Source of the DNA: Nitrosopumilus sp. K4
GTDB taxonomy: Archaea; Thermoproteota; Nitrososphaeria; Nitrososphaerales; Nitrosopumilaceae
Assembly (NCBI RefSeq): GCF_018128925.1
Contig: NZ_CP067007.1
Span: 970,164-1,034,163 of the forward strand
DNA length: 64,000 bases
Direction: 5' to 3'
This document shows, piece after piece, positions 41,930-50,037 of this stretch. Each line of letters begins with the position of its first letter. The first letter of the stretch is position 1. The notes under the pieces were generated by a model, which saw nothing but the letters and a program-made list of their open reading frames with translations, was not told the DNA's origin and did no database searches. The position numbers and the translations under genes were made by a program.

Positions 41930-42535
41930 TTAACTAGGAATAAGTGGTTTAAACACAGAGTTCTTTTTTGCACTGATAATTATTATGCTCAAAATCGATA
42001 TTGCCAAAACAATACTGGCAATCGCTCCAAATTCTGGAACCACATTAATCTCAATAGATTCTCCATTAGATGATGCAAAGGAATCATCTCCAATTCCATG
42101 TAATGTAATATCGATACTCACATTATCATTACTTGGCAATGCTTGAGTAAGGTGGTCGCCAATGCCAATTTGTTGATTTACCATAGTTTTGTCCAAAATG
42201 ACTTGTCCGTTTTGAGATGCCATAATGTCATAATTTACATCAGTTAACTCTTGACCATTTTTATCAGTAAATCTTACATTAATTGTCATATGTTCACGTT
42301 CTACGGGTTCTGTTGCTGTAACAAATATCCAGACAGAGCCATCGTCAGAAACTGTCTGTGTTGTTATCATAGAACCAAGATGATTTGCACCAAGACTCAA
42401 TTCAGCTTTTGGAATGACTAATTCTTCTGCAAATATATCAAAATTTGTAATTGAAAATACTGTAACAAGCAATACAGAAATGCATAAAATTTTTTGTATT
42501 GTATTCAGATTGAAAATACAAACTAAATTATTCAA
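41930..42535 (-). CDS. PEFG-CTERM surface protein
   Basis: About 201 residues. There is no ATG before the signal peptide; TTG 42535 or GTG 42544 are the candidates, and a TTATATAC lies just upstream. Signal peptide (NTIQKILCISVLLVTVFSIT), a beta-rich Ig-like domain (SDDGSVWIFVTATEPV, HMTINVRFTDKNG) and a C-terminal VVPEFGAIASIVLAISILSI followed by a Lys: the PEFG-CTERM sorting signal, cut by an archaeosortase for covalent surface anchoring. Confidence 0.75.
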   Translation of the reverse strand: MNNLVCIFNLNTIQKILCISVLLVTVFSITNFDIFAEELVIPKAELSLGANHLGSMITTQTVSDDGSVWIFVTATEPVEREHMTINVRFTDKNGQELTDVNYDIMASQNGQVILDKTMVNQQIGIGDHLTQALPSNDNVSIDITLHGIGDDSFASSNGESIEINVVPEFGAIASIVLAISILSIIIISAKKNSVFKPLIPS

Positions 42536-42581
42536 AATAATCACTATGTTATATACGTCTATGTTACTATTAAGGAGTCTG

Positions 42582-42779
42582 TTAGTAGCGTGATTTTCGT
42601 ACTGTTGCTGATTTCTTCTGTGATCTAGGCGTTCTTGTTTTTGCCTTTGCTTTGTTAACTTTACCTTCTTTCTTGATGGATTTTCCACTTCTTCTATCTG
42701 CTCTTGAACCATCGGTTCTTAATTTCTGCTCTTTTTTCTGTTCTTCTACATCTTCTTGAGTCATCTTTCCTCTTACCAT
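42582..42779 (-). CDS. small Lys/Arg-rich basic protein
   Basis: 65 residues with about 40 per cent Lys, Arg and Gln (for example RADRRSGKSIKKEGKVNKAK). Likely disordered and nucleic-acid binding, similar in style to chromatin or ribosome-associated peptides. ATG 42779. It precedes the PEFG gene by a short gap, but a shared transcript is uncertain. Confidence 0.6.
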   Translation of the reverse strand: MVRGKMTQEDVEEQKKEQKLRTDGSRADRRSGKSIKKEGKVNKAKAKTRTPRSQKKSATVRKSRY

Positions 42780-42903
42780 ATGTATAGATGCATTCTATCA
42801 TAGATAAACAAACTCATTAATTTCATATTTCAGCATTAATTTCTTTTACAAAAACAAAACAGGTAGATTATGGCGTATATACTAGTCACACACTATAAAA
42901 TTA

Positions 42904-43695
42904 ATGAGTTCTAAACCAAGCAAAGAACAAAATCCAAACATAATAGACATGCTTTTGAGCAAGAGTTCAGAAAATACGGTTGATTCTGCCATATTGTTAG
43001 AAAATGTGCAGACCAGAGTCAATAATGCATTAGAAAAAGGATATGAGTATGTACGAGTTATTGACTCATCTGAAAAATTTCTAAGAAAAAACGTATTTGG
43101 GCAAATTAACATGGCAGTACTTTATGTGGATATTGTGGGCTCTACAAAAATGAGTATGACATTGCCATCAGACAAACTATCGTTAATACTAAGCTCATTT
43201 TCCCAGGAAATGTCATATGTGATCGAACAGTTTCATGGATATGTCCTAAAATTTGTCGGTGATGCAGTTATAGGATATTTTGTAGAAAACGAGACAACCC
43301 AAATACCGGCAGCATACAACGCAGTTGCTTGTGCAGAATCCATGATAAAGGTTGTAAAACAAGGAATCAACCCAATATTAATTGAAAAAGCGGGTCTTTC
43401 AGAGATTAGCGTAAAAATCGGCATTGATTTTGGGAAGAATTCAGTAGTAAGATATGGTGCCGATGAACAAAAGGCATACGTGGATTTACTCGGACCTACA
43501 ATGAATGTGGCATCAAAGATTCAAAATTTGGCAAAACCAAACCAGATCATAGTGGGCCAAGACATATACAATAAACTAGATCCATACATGCAAGACTTTT
43601 TCTTAGACATGACAGATGAATTGGATTATCCTTTACAGCATCATTCAGACGAGAATGAGAAGATTTACCGCGTTTACAGATACAAGTATCAGTGA
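42904..43695 (+). CDS. class III adenylyl cyclase
   Basis: 263 residues. The catalytic domain fills residues 65-260: metal Asp pair D76 (YVDIVGST) and D120 (KFVGDAVIGYF), substrate-selecting K116 and D194 (an adenylate rather than guanylate pair), and N201 with Lys205 at the place of the usual transition-state Arg (MNVASKIQN). The N-terminal 60 residues are a short helical region without a known sensor. Soluble. The product would be cAMP, or activity may be low if Lys cannot replace Arg. Confidence 0.85.
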   Translation: MSSKPSKEQNPNIIDMLLSKSSENTVDSAILLENVQTRVNNALEKGYEYVRVIDSSEKFLRKNVFGQINMAVLYVDIVGSTKMSMTLPSDKLSLILSSFSQEMSYVIEQFHGYVLKFVGDAVIGYFVENETTQIPAAYNAVACAESMIKVVKQGINPILIEKAGLSEISVKIGIDFGKNSVVRYGADEQKAYVDLLGPTMNVASKIQNLAKPNQIIVGQDIYNKLDPYMQDFFLDMTDELDYPLQHHSDENEKIYRVYRYKYQ

Positions 43696-43981
43696 AGTAG
43701 GATAATTCATTTTCGATCAAATATCTCAAAATAATGTAGTGGTGAACTTATCTTATAAAACCCGATGCGGTATTGCAAACTGAGATAGTTAGAGGAGAAG
43801 ATTTTGCACTCAGTAATTGATTGGAATAACGGTGTCTTGGAAAATTTTAGAGCATGTACAAAAACAACTAAAAATTAGATATCACAGTAAATTTAGCAAT
43901 ACCACATCAAAAGTGGCGTGACGTCAACAGTTAAAGAGTTTCTGATAGTTCTTAATATAATGCGCTTACCTGTTAAAAGAT

Positions 43982-44083
43982 ATGAAATATTGTCACGACT
44001 GTTTAACTCCCATTAGTAAAAATTCAAATGAAGAATATTGTGCCATATGTAAGCGAGATAGAGCATTAAAGAAAGTCACATAG
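43982..44083 (+). CDS. 33-residue zinc-ribbon miniprotein
   Basis: YCHDCLTP and YCAICKRD give two C-x2-C pairs 12 residues apart, a minimal ribbon, followed by a basic tail (RALKKVT). A TATA-like run (TTAATATAATG) is just upstream. Function unknown. Confidence 0.55.
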   Translation: MKYCHDCLTPISKNSNEEYCAICKRDRALKKVT

Positions 44084-44321
44084 CACATCATTAGATTTTG
44101 CACCAATTTCCATGGTTTCTTACAAATTGTGAGATACAATGTAATGTAGATACAACGTATAACCGTCAATTATTGGAGAGGTAATTTTTTCAACCCCCTT
44201 GTGATTTTTCCCATGTTACAAAACGCTCCATTTAATCTGCAAGATTGCATAAGGTGAAGTGCGTTTAACTAAACAAATAGATCACTTTAAGGACACCATA
44301 CTCCAGCAGTGAAAAATAAAA

Positions 44322-46079
44322 CTAATTGATTTTGATTATCCCTTCTTTTACCATGAACTGAATTCCTTGGACAAAAGAGTTATCATCAATGGAACCATCT
44401 GCCCACCATTTTGCGTTGTTCTTAATCCATGCAGGAATTTCATTAGAGCCAGAACCTGCACCTTGTGTCGTAGGCGGAATCTTCATGATTCCTTCTTTGA
44501 TCAAGAACTGCAATCCCTGGACAAAGGAGTTATCATCAATGGAACCATCTGCCCACCATTTTGCGTTGTTTCTGATCCAATCAGGGATGTTTTTTGATTT
44601 TTTGCTCTGTTCAACTTTTTTCTCATGAGATTCTGATATGGGTGTTCCAAACACATCATCATCTAATCCTGAAGATGTCATTGCGGTATTCCATTTTTGG
44701 TCAGACAGAACACTTTTGACAAAGTTATCACGGTTGCCAGACACCATTTGATTGTCAGTTAAAACAAATGTTTTTTCTGACTGTGTATTTTGTACCTCCA
44801 TCAGTCCCTCTTTTACCATTGCCTCAAAACTACCTGTATCAGGATCATGTGAAACTATTACTTCAGAGCCTCTGATCCAACAAATCCCGACTCCTCCCTT
44901 TATGCTAAACATAGAATTTTGCCCCCAGCCCTTGGCAAATGCCCTAATCTTTCCACGTATGATATCAATTACTCCTTGTTGTTCTGGTTCCCCATCTGTT
45001 AATTGTGTGATGTAATCTTCTACAACAAATTGTGTGTTTGGAGATATGTTGATAGTTGTAGGTCCTGCTCCATTACCCGAGTACACATAAGGAGAAAAGG
45101 ATTCTTTATCATGCTGTATTCTTTGAGAAAGGTGATCATCAAATTCTACTCTTGCTCTGCTTTTGTCCACAGTCAGAATTTCAGAGCCTTCATGAAACAA
45201 TAACCCTTTGACAGCAGGTTTCCAGTAATTGCAGCCAAGTGGCTTTACATACACTTCGCCAAAAACCCCAACAAACTGACCAACAGGTTTTGCTTGTTCC
45301 ATATCGATGCATGTGCCCTCAGCATCTAATGCAATATCCGCCCTAGTATCAAATTCTTCTTCTGGTATTTCTTCAAAATCATCAATCCTTGTGTTTAGGA
45401 TTTTTTTTGAAACTTCATGCAGTTTGTCAATATTCACGCCAGGGGGTGAAAGATAGGCATCATTGGGTTGCGGTCTTGCACCTTCGTTGTATTCTGTTGT
45501 CAAGTAAACATCAATGCTTGAAATCATCAAAACATTGTTGGTTTTTTCAGTGATTGCAGACTGTTTTTTGCCAATCAGAGTATAGTCTAGTTTTCCAAAA
45601 TCATCGTCAATCCATCTAGGTTCTGCAAAATATTTTTTAAGATTATTGTGGTCTATAACTTTTTTAAGATATTCTTGATCTTTTCCACCATAAAGAACAC
45701 CTGAAATTGGAATCCCCTTTTCTAGTTCTGAAAACACATAGCTTGCCAAGGAGTCATCCTTGTAAATGAGGAAAGTGATCAGTTGATCTGCATATGCAAT
45801 TCCAATTTCAGTTTCAAATGCATGGTGTGATTTGCATGCAATCATTAACAATTGTATTTCATTTGGATGCAACCATGAAAACCCAGAAGGATTATCCCAA
45901 ATTGATCCTCGTGTCCCATATCCATCTTCAAACTCCCAATTCTGCCCATCAAGTGAATAATTGCATTCAGAGGATTTAAAATCCATCCATCTGTCTTTCC
46001 ATTCCTGAGCATATACTACAGGAGGAAGTAACAAACCAACAAAAGCAAAGAGTAAAACTAGAATAAAAAACGGATTCAT
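44322..46079 (-). CDS. secreted FecR-domain protein with two WIKNNAKWWA repeats
   Basis: 585 residues. Signal peptide 1-24 (VYAQE). The N-terminal 260 residues are unknown, with a CYSLDG-like start and a Lys/Glu-rich region. Residues about 275-430 match FecR: GEVYVKPLGCNYW, LFHEGSEILTVDKSRARVEF, IIRGKIRAFAKG and IRGSEVIVSHD, a beta-solenoid domain. Two C-terminal 50-residue repeats (IPDWIRNNAKWWADG and IPAWIKNNAKWWADG) close the protein. FecR domains elsewhere transmit signals or bind polysaccharide; here it is outside the cell and unlinked to a sigma factor. Confidence 0.8.
   Translation of the reverse strand: MNPFFILVLLFAFVGLLLPPVVYAQEWKDRWMDFKSSECNYSLDGQNWEFEDGYGTRGSIWDNPSGFSWLHPNEIQLLMIACKSHHAFETEIGIAYADQLITFLIYKDDSLASYVFSELEKGIPISGVLYGGKDQEYLKKVIDHNNLKKYFAEPRWIDDDFGKLDYTLIGKKQSAITEKTNNVLMISSIDVYLTTEYNEGARPQPNDAYLSPPGVNIDKLHEVSKKILNTRIDDFEEIPEEEFDTRADIALDAEGTCIDMEQAKPVGQFVGVFGEVYVKPLGCNYWKPAVKGLLFHEGSEILTVDKSRARVEFDDHLSQRIQHDKESFSPYVYSGNGAGPTTINISPNTQFVVEDYITQLTDGEPEQQGVIDIIRGKIRAFAKGWGQNSMFSIKGGVGICWIRGSEVIVSHDPDTGSFEAMVKEGLMEVQNTQSEKTFVLTDNQMVSGNRDNFVKSVLSDQKWNTAMTSSGLDDDVFGTPISESHEKKVEQSKKSKNIPDWIRNNAKWWADGSIDDNSFVQGLQFLIKEGIMKIPPTTQGAGSGSNEIPAWIKNNAKWWADGSIDDNSFVQGIQFMVKEGIIKIN
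44419..44540 (-). repeat. segment almost identical to 34034-34155
   Basis: 122 bases of the WIKNNA repeat region differ at about five positions from the gene at 33934, while the rest of the two genes is unrelated. The local near identity at DNA level points to recent gene conversion or module transfer. Confidence 0.8.
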
Positions 46080-46460
46080 TATTTTAGATTTTTGAAAAAT
46101 ATTACTTAATGACTGTGATAATTCTCAATTATGAAATTAGAATAATTGTAGAAAGATAATTTCACTGGATTTCAGAAAGTCAGACGTAAAGTCGTTGCGT
46201 ATACCCCAGTATCACACATTTGGTTTATGATCCTAAGCAATCCCATTAAGTCTAAAACAAAAATGGAAGGAGACAACTAGCGGCAAAACCAGTCAAGACT
46301 TTATTTTAGCCCATTAGAAGCGAGAATACACAGAAACACAACGACCATTTTGAGGATAAAAATACACAATAGAAATCAGATTTGTCAGGACTTTGACATT
46401 AGCACATAGTCGAATTTTAGAGGTAAAACTAAGCTAAATACAAATTTTGCAATATCCGTC
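46080..46460. other. intergenic region without a visible gene
   Basis: About 380 bases between the FecR protein start and the TSP3 gene end. No frame looks coding except a 17-codon frame at 46461 (a short amphipathic peptide) that overlaps the TSP3 stop. It contains a segment at 46213-46239 resembling the sequence just after tRNA-Glu, but no RNA gene can be supported. Confidence 0.5.
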
Positions 46461-46502
46461 ATGGAAAATATCTTCGATAAGATTCTCGATTTTATTACTT
46501 CA

Positions 46503-48086
46503 TTATTGGGCTAGAGGAGTAATCAAAACCAGTCCTTGTTCATTTGGAACAAATTTTATCATTACAATATCTTCTCCCAACACATTATTTTTTGCATCCA
46601 ACTGACTAGGGCTCTGACCATTGACCATAACTGCCATTTTTGATCCTACAAGATCATTTGGAATGTACAATATCACATACTGAGGTCTGTCAACAGTAAA
46701 TGAAATCAGCTCAATCTCAGGAACAAATTGAAAGTCAGAAACAAGTGCAGGACTTCTAATGTCAATTGTTTTAGAAATGCCCTCAATGAATTGGGGTTGG
46801 AATTTTTCTCTGACATCTTCTGTAAGAGGAGATGATTCGTATCTTTCAGAATCCTGGATCTCCAACCTCAACCCTTCAACACAATAGTTTCTTGCATCTT
46901 CATCTTCAATCAGAGTACACAGTTCTTTTCCTTTTTCAAAATCATGGTTTGCAAAAAATGCCAGTGTCGTTCCCGTAGACATGTTGCATTCTACATAATC
47001 ATTTCCCCTCAATTGATTCTCATCACAGATATTAGAAATTACATTTTCAGATATTCCATCTCTTGTGAGTACATTGTCAGTGTATTGCATCATGACACCT
47101 TTTACACACAAGATGTTCTGGTAAAAAGACAGATCATGACAGGATTCCAGTGACGAATCAAGATCATCTCCAAAATAATGAACAAAGCCATGTCCCAAAC
47201 CATGCACGCAGTCTTGATAGTTTGAAGAGCCTATCAAATCATTGCATATTGTTTGATATGAATCTGGAAAGGACTTTCCCAATTCCTCAATATTATGGAA
47301 ATAGGAGGACAGGACACCATGAAAATATCCGCCTCTGCACATCGTGCCATCCATTCCATGCAGACTTTTCGTCACATCCTTAGTCTCTTCGTATGATGCA
47401 TGACCAATCTCATGAGACACAAAATGACAGTCATCTATTGTGCCAATTTTGGATAATGCAATAGACAATTCCAATGCGTCAGAATTGCTATTTTCATTCT
47501 TTGTTATGGTTCCAAAAAATTCCGAATAGCAAACAAGACGTAATGTGCCGTCATTCATTTCAGCGCAGGTTTCTATATCCTTGAGATATTTTATAGCTAA
47601 ATGCTCCGAAGTGGGTAATGGAGACGTATCATCTGAATCTAAAATGCCGTCATTATCATCATCAGTATCTTTGGAGGAGCCCACTCCATCAAAATCAAAG
47701 TCTGCCCATTCGAAAGGATCCGTGTCAAACTGGTCAAGAGAATCAGTCACACCGTCATTATCATCATCAGTGTCCTTGTTGTCGCCAATAGAATCAGAAT
47801 CAGAATCAGCCCAGTCAGTAGGATCCGTGTCAAACTGGTCAAGAGAATCAGTCACACCGTCATTATCATCATCAGTATCACATTCATCACCTATCTTATC
47901 AAAATCAAAGTCAGCTTGATCCCTGTTTGCATTTGACGGGCAGTTATCAAGATAATCATTCACGCCATCATCATCTGAATCTGCAAATATTGCAATCTCT
48001 GACCAAGACATCAAAGAGATTCCAAGCGTCACTCCTAGCAGAACAAGTAAAATCTTGATTTTTTTATCAATCACAAACGTAGTCAT
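46503..48086 (-). CDS. secreted thrombospondin-type-3 repeat protein with HEIGH motif
   Basis: 527 residues. Signal peptide or anchor 11-29; residues 35-155 are Asp-rich TSP3 calcium repeats (DSDDDGVNDYLDNCP, DTDDDNDGVTDSLDQFD). From 160 on comes a Cys/His-rich domain of unknown family with H225-E226-I227-G228-H229, a zincin-type HExxH, in a segment CHFVSHEIGHASYEET, and later YFHGVLSSYFH and CVHGLGHGFVHYF. A zinc protease or a metal-binding module are both possible; no downstream Met-turn is recognised. A DNA repeat of period 105 bases (from 47716 and 47821) underlies the TSP3 part. Confidence 0.75.
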   Translation of the reverse strand: MTTFVIDKKIKILLVLLGVTLGISLMSWSEIAIFADSDDDGVNDYLDNCPSNANRDQADFDFDKIGDECDTDDDNDGVTDSLDQFDTDPTDWADSDSDSIGDNKDTDDDNDGVTDSLDQFDTDPFEWADFDFDGVGSSKDTDDDNDGILDSDDTSPLPTSEHLAIKYLKDIETCAEMNDGTLRLVCYSEFFGTITKNENSNSDALELSIALSKIGTIDDCHFVSHEIGHASYEETKDVTKSLHGMDGTMCRGGYFHGVLSSYFHNIEELGKSFPDSYQTICNDLIGSSNYQDCVHGLGHGFVHYFGDDLDSSLESCHDLSFYQNILCVKGVMMQYTDNVLTRDGISENVISNICDENQLRGNDYVECNMSTGTTLAFFANHDFEKGKELCTLIEDEDARNYCVEGLRLEIQDSERYESSPLTEDVREKFQPQFIEGISKTIDIRSPALVSDFQFVPEIELISFTVDRPQYVILYIPNDLVGSKMAVMVNGQSPSQLDAKNNVLGEDIVMIKFVPNEQGLVLITPLAQ

Positions 48087-48140
48087 AAATCAAATCAAGA
48101 ATAATGTTTCAGGTATTTTAACTCGGTGGATGAATCATCA

Positions 48141-48287
48141 TTAGCACATCAAACCTTTTTCTAGAACTGAGCACACAACCTCAGAAAACGAAACAGTACG
48201 AGATTCTTTGTGAATTGTTTCTGCTTGAATTTTTCTTAGTTTTTCAATAGTTTTCTCATCAATACTTATTGTAATGCGTTTTTTCAA
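48141..48287 (-). CDS. ribbon-helix-helix DNA-binding protein
   Basis: 48 residues from TTG 48287; no ATG is available after an upstream stop. KKRITISIDEKTIEKLRKIQ forms the ribbon and first helix, and SFSEVVCSVLEKGL the second helix of an RHH (CopG/Arc-type) repressor. RHH proteins act as dimers and often regulate their own neighbours or serve as antitoxins; no toxin partner is adjacent. Confidence 0.65.
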   Translation of the reverse strand: MKKRITISIDEKTIEKLRKIQAETIHKESRTVSFSEVVCSVLEKGLMC

Positions 48288-48448
48288 CAGTGCACCAAAA
48301 TTTATCTAAAATATAAGAATTGGCAGGTGATTAAATTCATAAAAAAATTAGCACATCAAAGGAACACACATTACATATCAGACAAATTTGAAAATTACCA
48401 GATAGAATGTTGTTGGATTTTTTGTTCCAATCAAAAAATGAAAAAAAA

Positions 48449-49285
48449 TTATTTGAGATTCTGAATTTGTTTGACTATTCCATTCATCTCAAATAGGATT
48501 TTTTTCTGCTCTATGATGTTTCTAGACTCCAAGAATTGTTTTTGCAGTTCAGAAAGTGAGTCTTTGAGATTAGTTATTAGAGCAGGCTTTGGTTCAATTA
48601 CAGTTCTTGTTATAGGAACAGATTGTCCTGAATCAGTTTTCACCTTTGATATTTTTGCAGCACACCCATAGCATGGTGATTCAATATCATTTTCAAATCT
48701 GGGCAATTTTCCGTTGACATCAAAGTGTGATTGAATGTCTTTTTGTGCAAGATTATGCTTTATGTTAAGTTCCCGTACAATATTTTGCATTTCAACTTTT
48801 GGCATCTTTGCAAACTTGACATATTGTTTCATGGCATCAGAAAATGTCCCTCCCTGTGCAATAACAGAATCCCGTGCATCTCTTGCGATGATTATTTTTG
48901 CTTGTATGTAATCAAACTGATCCCAAAATATTTCATGATTGGTTGCGTTAAGATTTGAAACATATTTTGCAAATGCATTTCTGGGAGTAAACTCTTCATA
49001 GGTTTTTTCCATTATCTGTATTTCCTGTCGTAGTGATTCTTGTGCAGTTATTCGTTGTTGATCAATGAGTTTTTGTTGTACTTTACGCTTGTTTTCAATC
49101 TCTTTTTCTTGTAAGAATTGTTTTTTTGATAATTCTATTTTTGCAAGAATGTCTTGTGCAACAGGATTGTTTTGTATTTCATCACCATTGATTTGCTTAA
49201 AATCTGGCTGTGCAAAGGCGTTAGTGCTAAAAACAGACATCACAATCACAGAAGCAATAATTGTGGCATGCAATAATTTTGTCAT
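48449..49285 (-). CDS. secreted coiled-coil protein
   Basis: 278 residues. Signal peptide 1-26 (TNAFAQ). Residues 45-105 are a Gln/Lys/Glu coiled coil, 105-195 helical with AKYVSNLNATNHEIFWDQFDY, then a SPCYGCAAKI segment with a C-x2-C pair near 213, and a helical tail. Outside the membrane the Cys pair may bind metal or be a disulfide. No known family. Confidence 0.65.
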   Translation of the reverse strand: MTKLLHATIIASVIVMSVFSTNAFAQPDFKQINGDEIQNNPVAQDILAKIELSKKQFLQEKEIENKRKVQQKLIDQQRITAQESLRQEIQIMEKTYEEFTPRNAFAKYVSNLNATNHEIFWDQFDYIQAKIIIARDARDSVIAQGGTFSDAMKQYVKFAKMPKVEMQNIVRELNIKHNLAQKDIQSHFDVNGKLPRFENDIESPCYGCAAKISKVKTDSGQSVPITRTVIEPKPALITNLKDSLSELQKQFLESRNIIEQKKILFEMNGIVKQIQNLK

Positions 49286-49534
49286 TGTACACGAATATGA
49301 AAAAATGCTTAAGAGGAATACGTAGAAATCATCAGATTAAATCATACTGATTGTTTTAATACAAGCATAAAATATTTTGAAAAATCAGAGTTGCAAAAAT
49401 ATTCTAACTAGAAGACATCTGGATTCAAGTCCAATTACACATCTTGATCAAAAACAAGTTCATATAACAAATTTCATTTTAGACGCAAGACATCAAACTA
49501 GTAGGTTTTAGGAATATCTATCTACTTGTATGAG

Positions 49535-49711
49535 TCAGACTTCTTGTATTTTTGATTTTACTTTTTGTATGACTTCATCAGGAATGTCTGTCATGTTATG
49601 CTCATTTTTAGCGTGTTCTGATATTTTTTTAAATAATCCACTTTCATCGTCTGCAGTAGCGGACCATCCACAACCTTCTACGACGTCACCACAAGCAAAT
49701 TTTTTTGCCAT
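49535..49711 (-). CDS. DUF1059 small protein
   Basis: 58 residues. MAKKFACGDVVEGCGWSATADD followed by a helical LFKKISEHAKNEH and VIQKVKSKIQ is the DUF1059 pattern: two Cys (C7, C14) and His ligands (H33, H38) forming a small metal-binding fold. Function unknown. Common in archaea and actinobacteria. Confidence 0.85.
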   Translation of the reverse strand: MAKKFACGDVVEGCGWSATADDESGLFKKISEHAKNEHNMTDIPDEVIQKVKSKIQEV

Positions 49712-49810
49712 ACTAGTTCAACAGTTACAAAGTAATTATGTATTACGAGTCAACCAGTCCTCAAAAGGGTCTTAATGTTTTAGTTCAAAGCCCTTCAATT
49801 TCAGATTTTA

Positions 49811-49987
49811 TTGGTTTTGATAGTATCTGAGGTAATTGATGTTTTGTTTGATTTCAATTACATAACCAATCATTCATTAGAACATTTTGGAACCTTTCTT
49901 CACATTTCTGCAATGGCGGGAATTGCACTATTCTTCGGGGGCAGGTTTGTTCATGCACAAAAAACTAGGACAAAATTTTACAATTGA
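49811..49987 (+). CDS. small membrane protein upstream of a histidine kinase
   Basis: About 58 residues; the frame follows a TAG and lacks an ATG, so TTG 49811 or 49817 is used. Two hydrophobic stretches (VLIVSEVIDVLF and HISAMAGIALFFGG) and a basic end (QKTRTKFYN) suggest a two-helix membrane peptide. The stop is 50 bases before the histidine-kinase gene. Convincing residue composition, but the start is uncertain. Confidence 0.5.
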   Translation: MVLIVSEVIDVLFDFNYITNHSLEHFGTFLHISAMAGIALFFGGRFVHAQKTRTKFYN

Positions 49988-50037
49988 AATGAACAAGTTC
50001 AGACAGTTCTTTTATATCATAAATTTTTTCCCAAAGT

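Noticed and set aside
43755-43780. ACCCGATGCGG as a third copy of the tRNA-Glu end
   Set aside because: Only about nine bases match before the similarity breaks off.
49400-49440. GGATTCAAGTCC resembling a tRNA T arm
   Set aside because: The stem does not pair over five bases with a seven-base loop, and no acceptor or anticodon arm is found around it.
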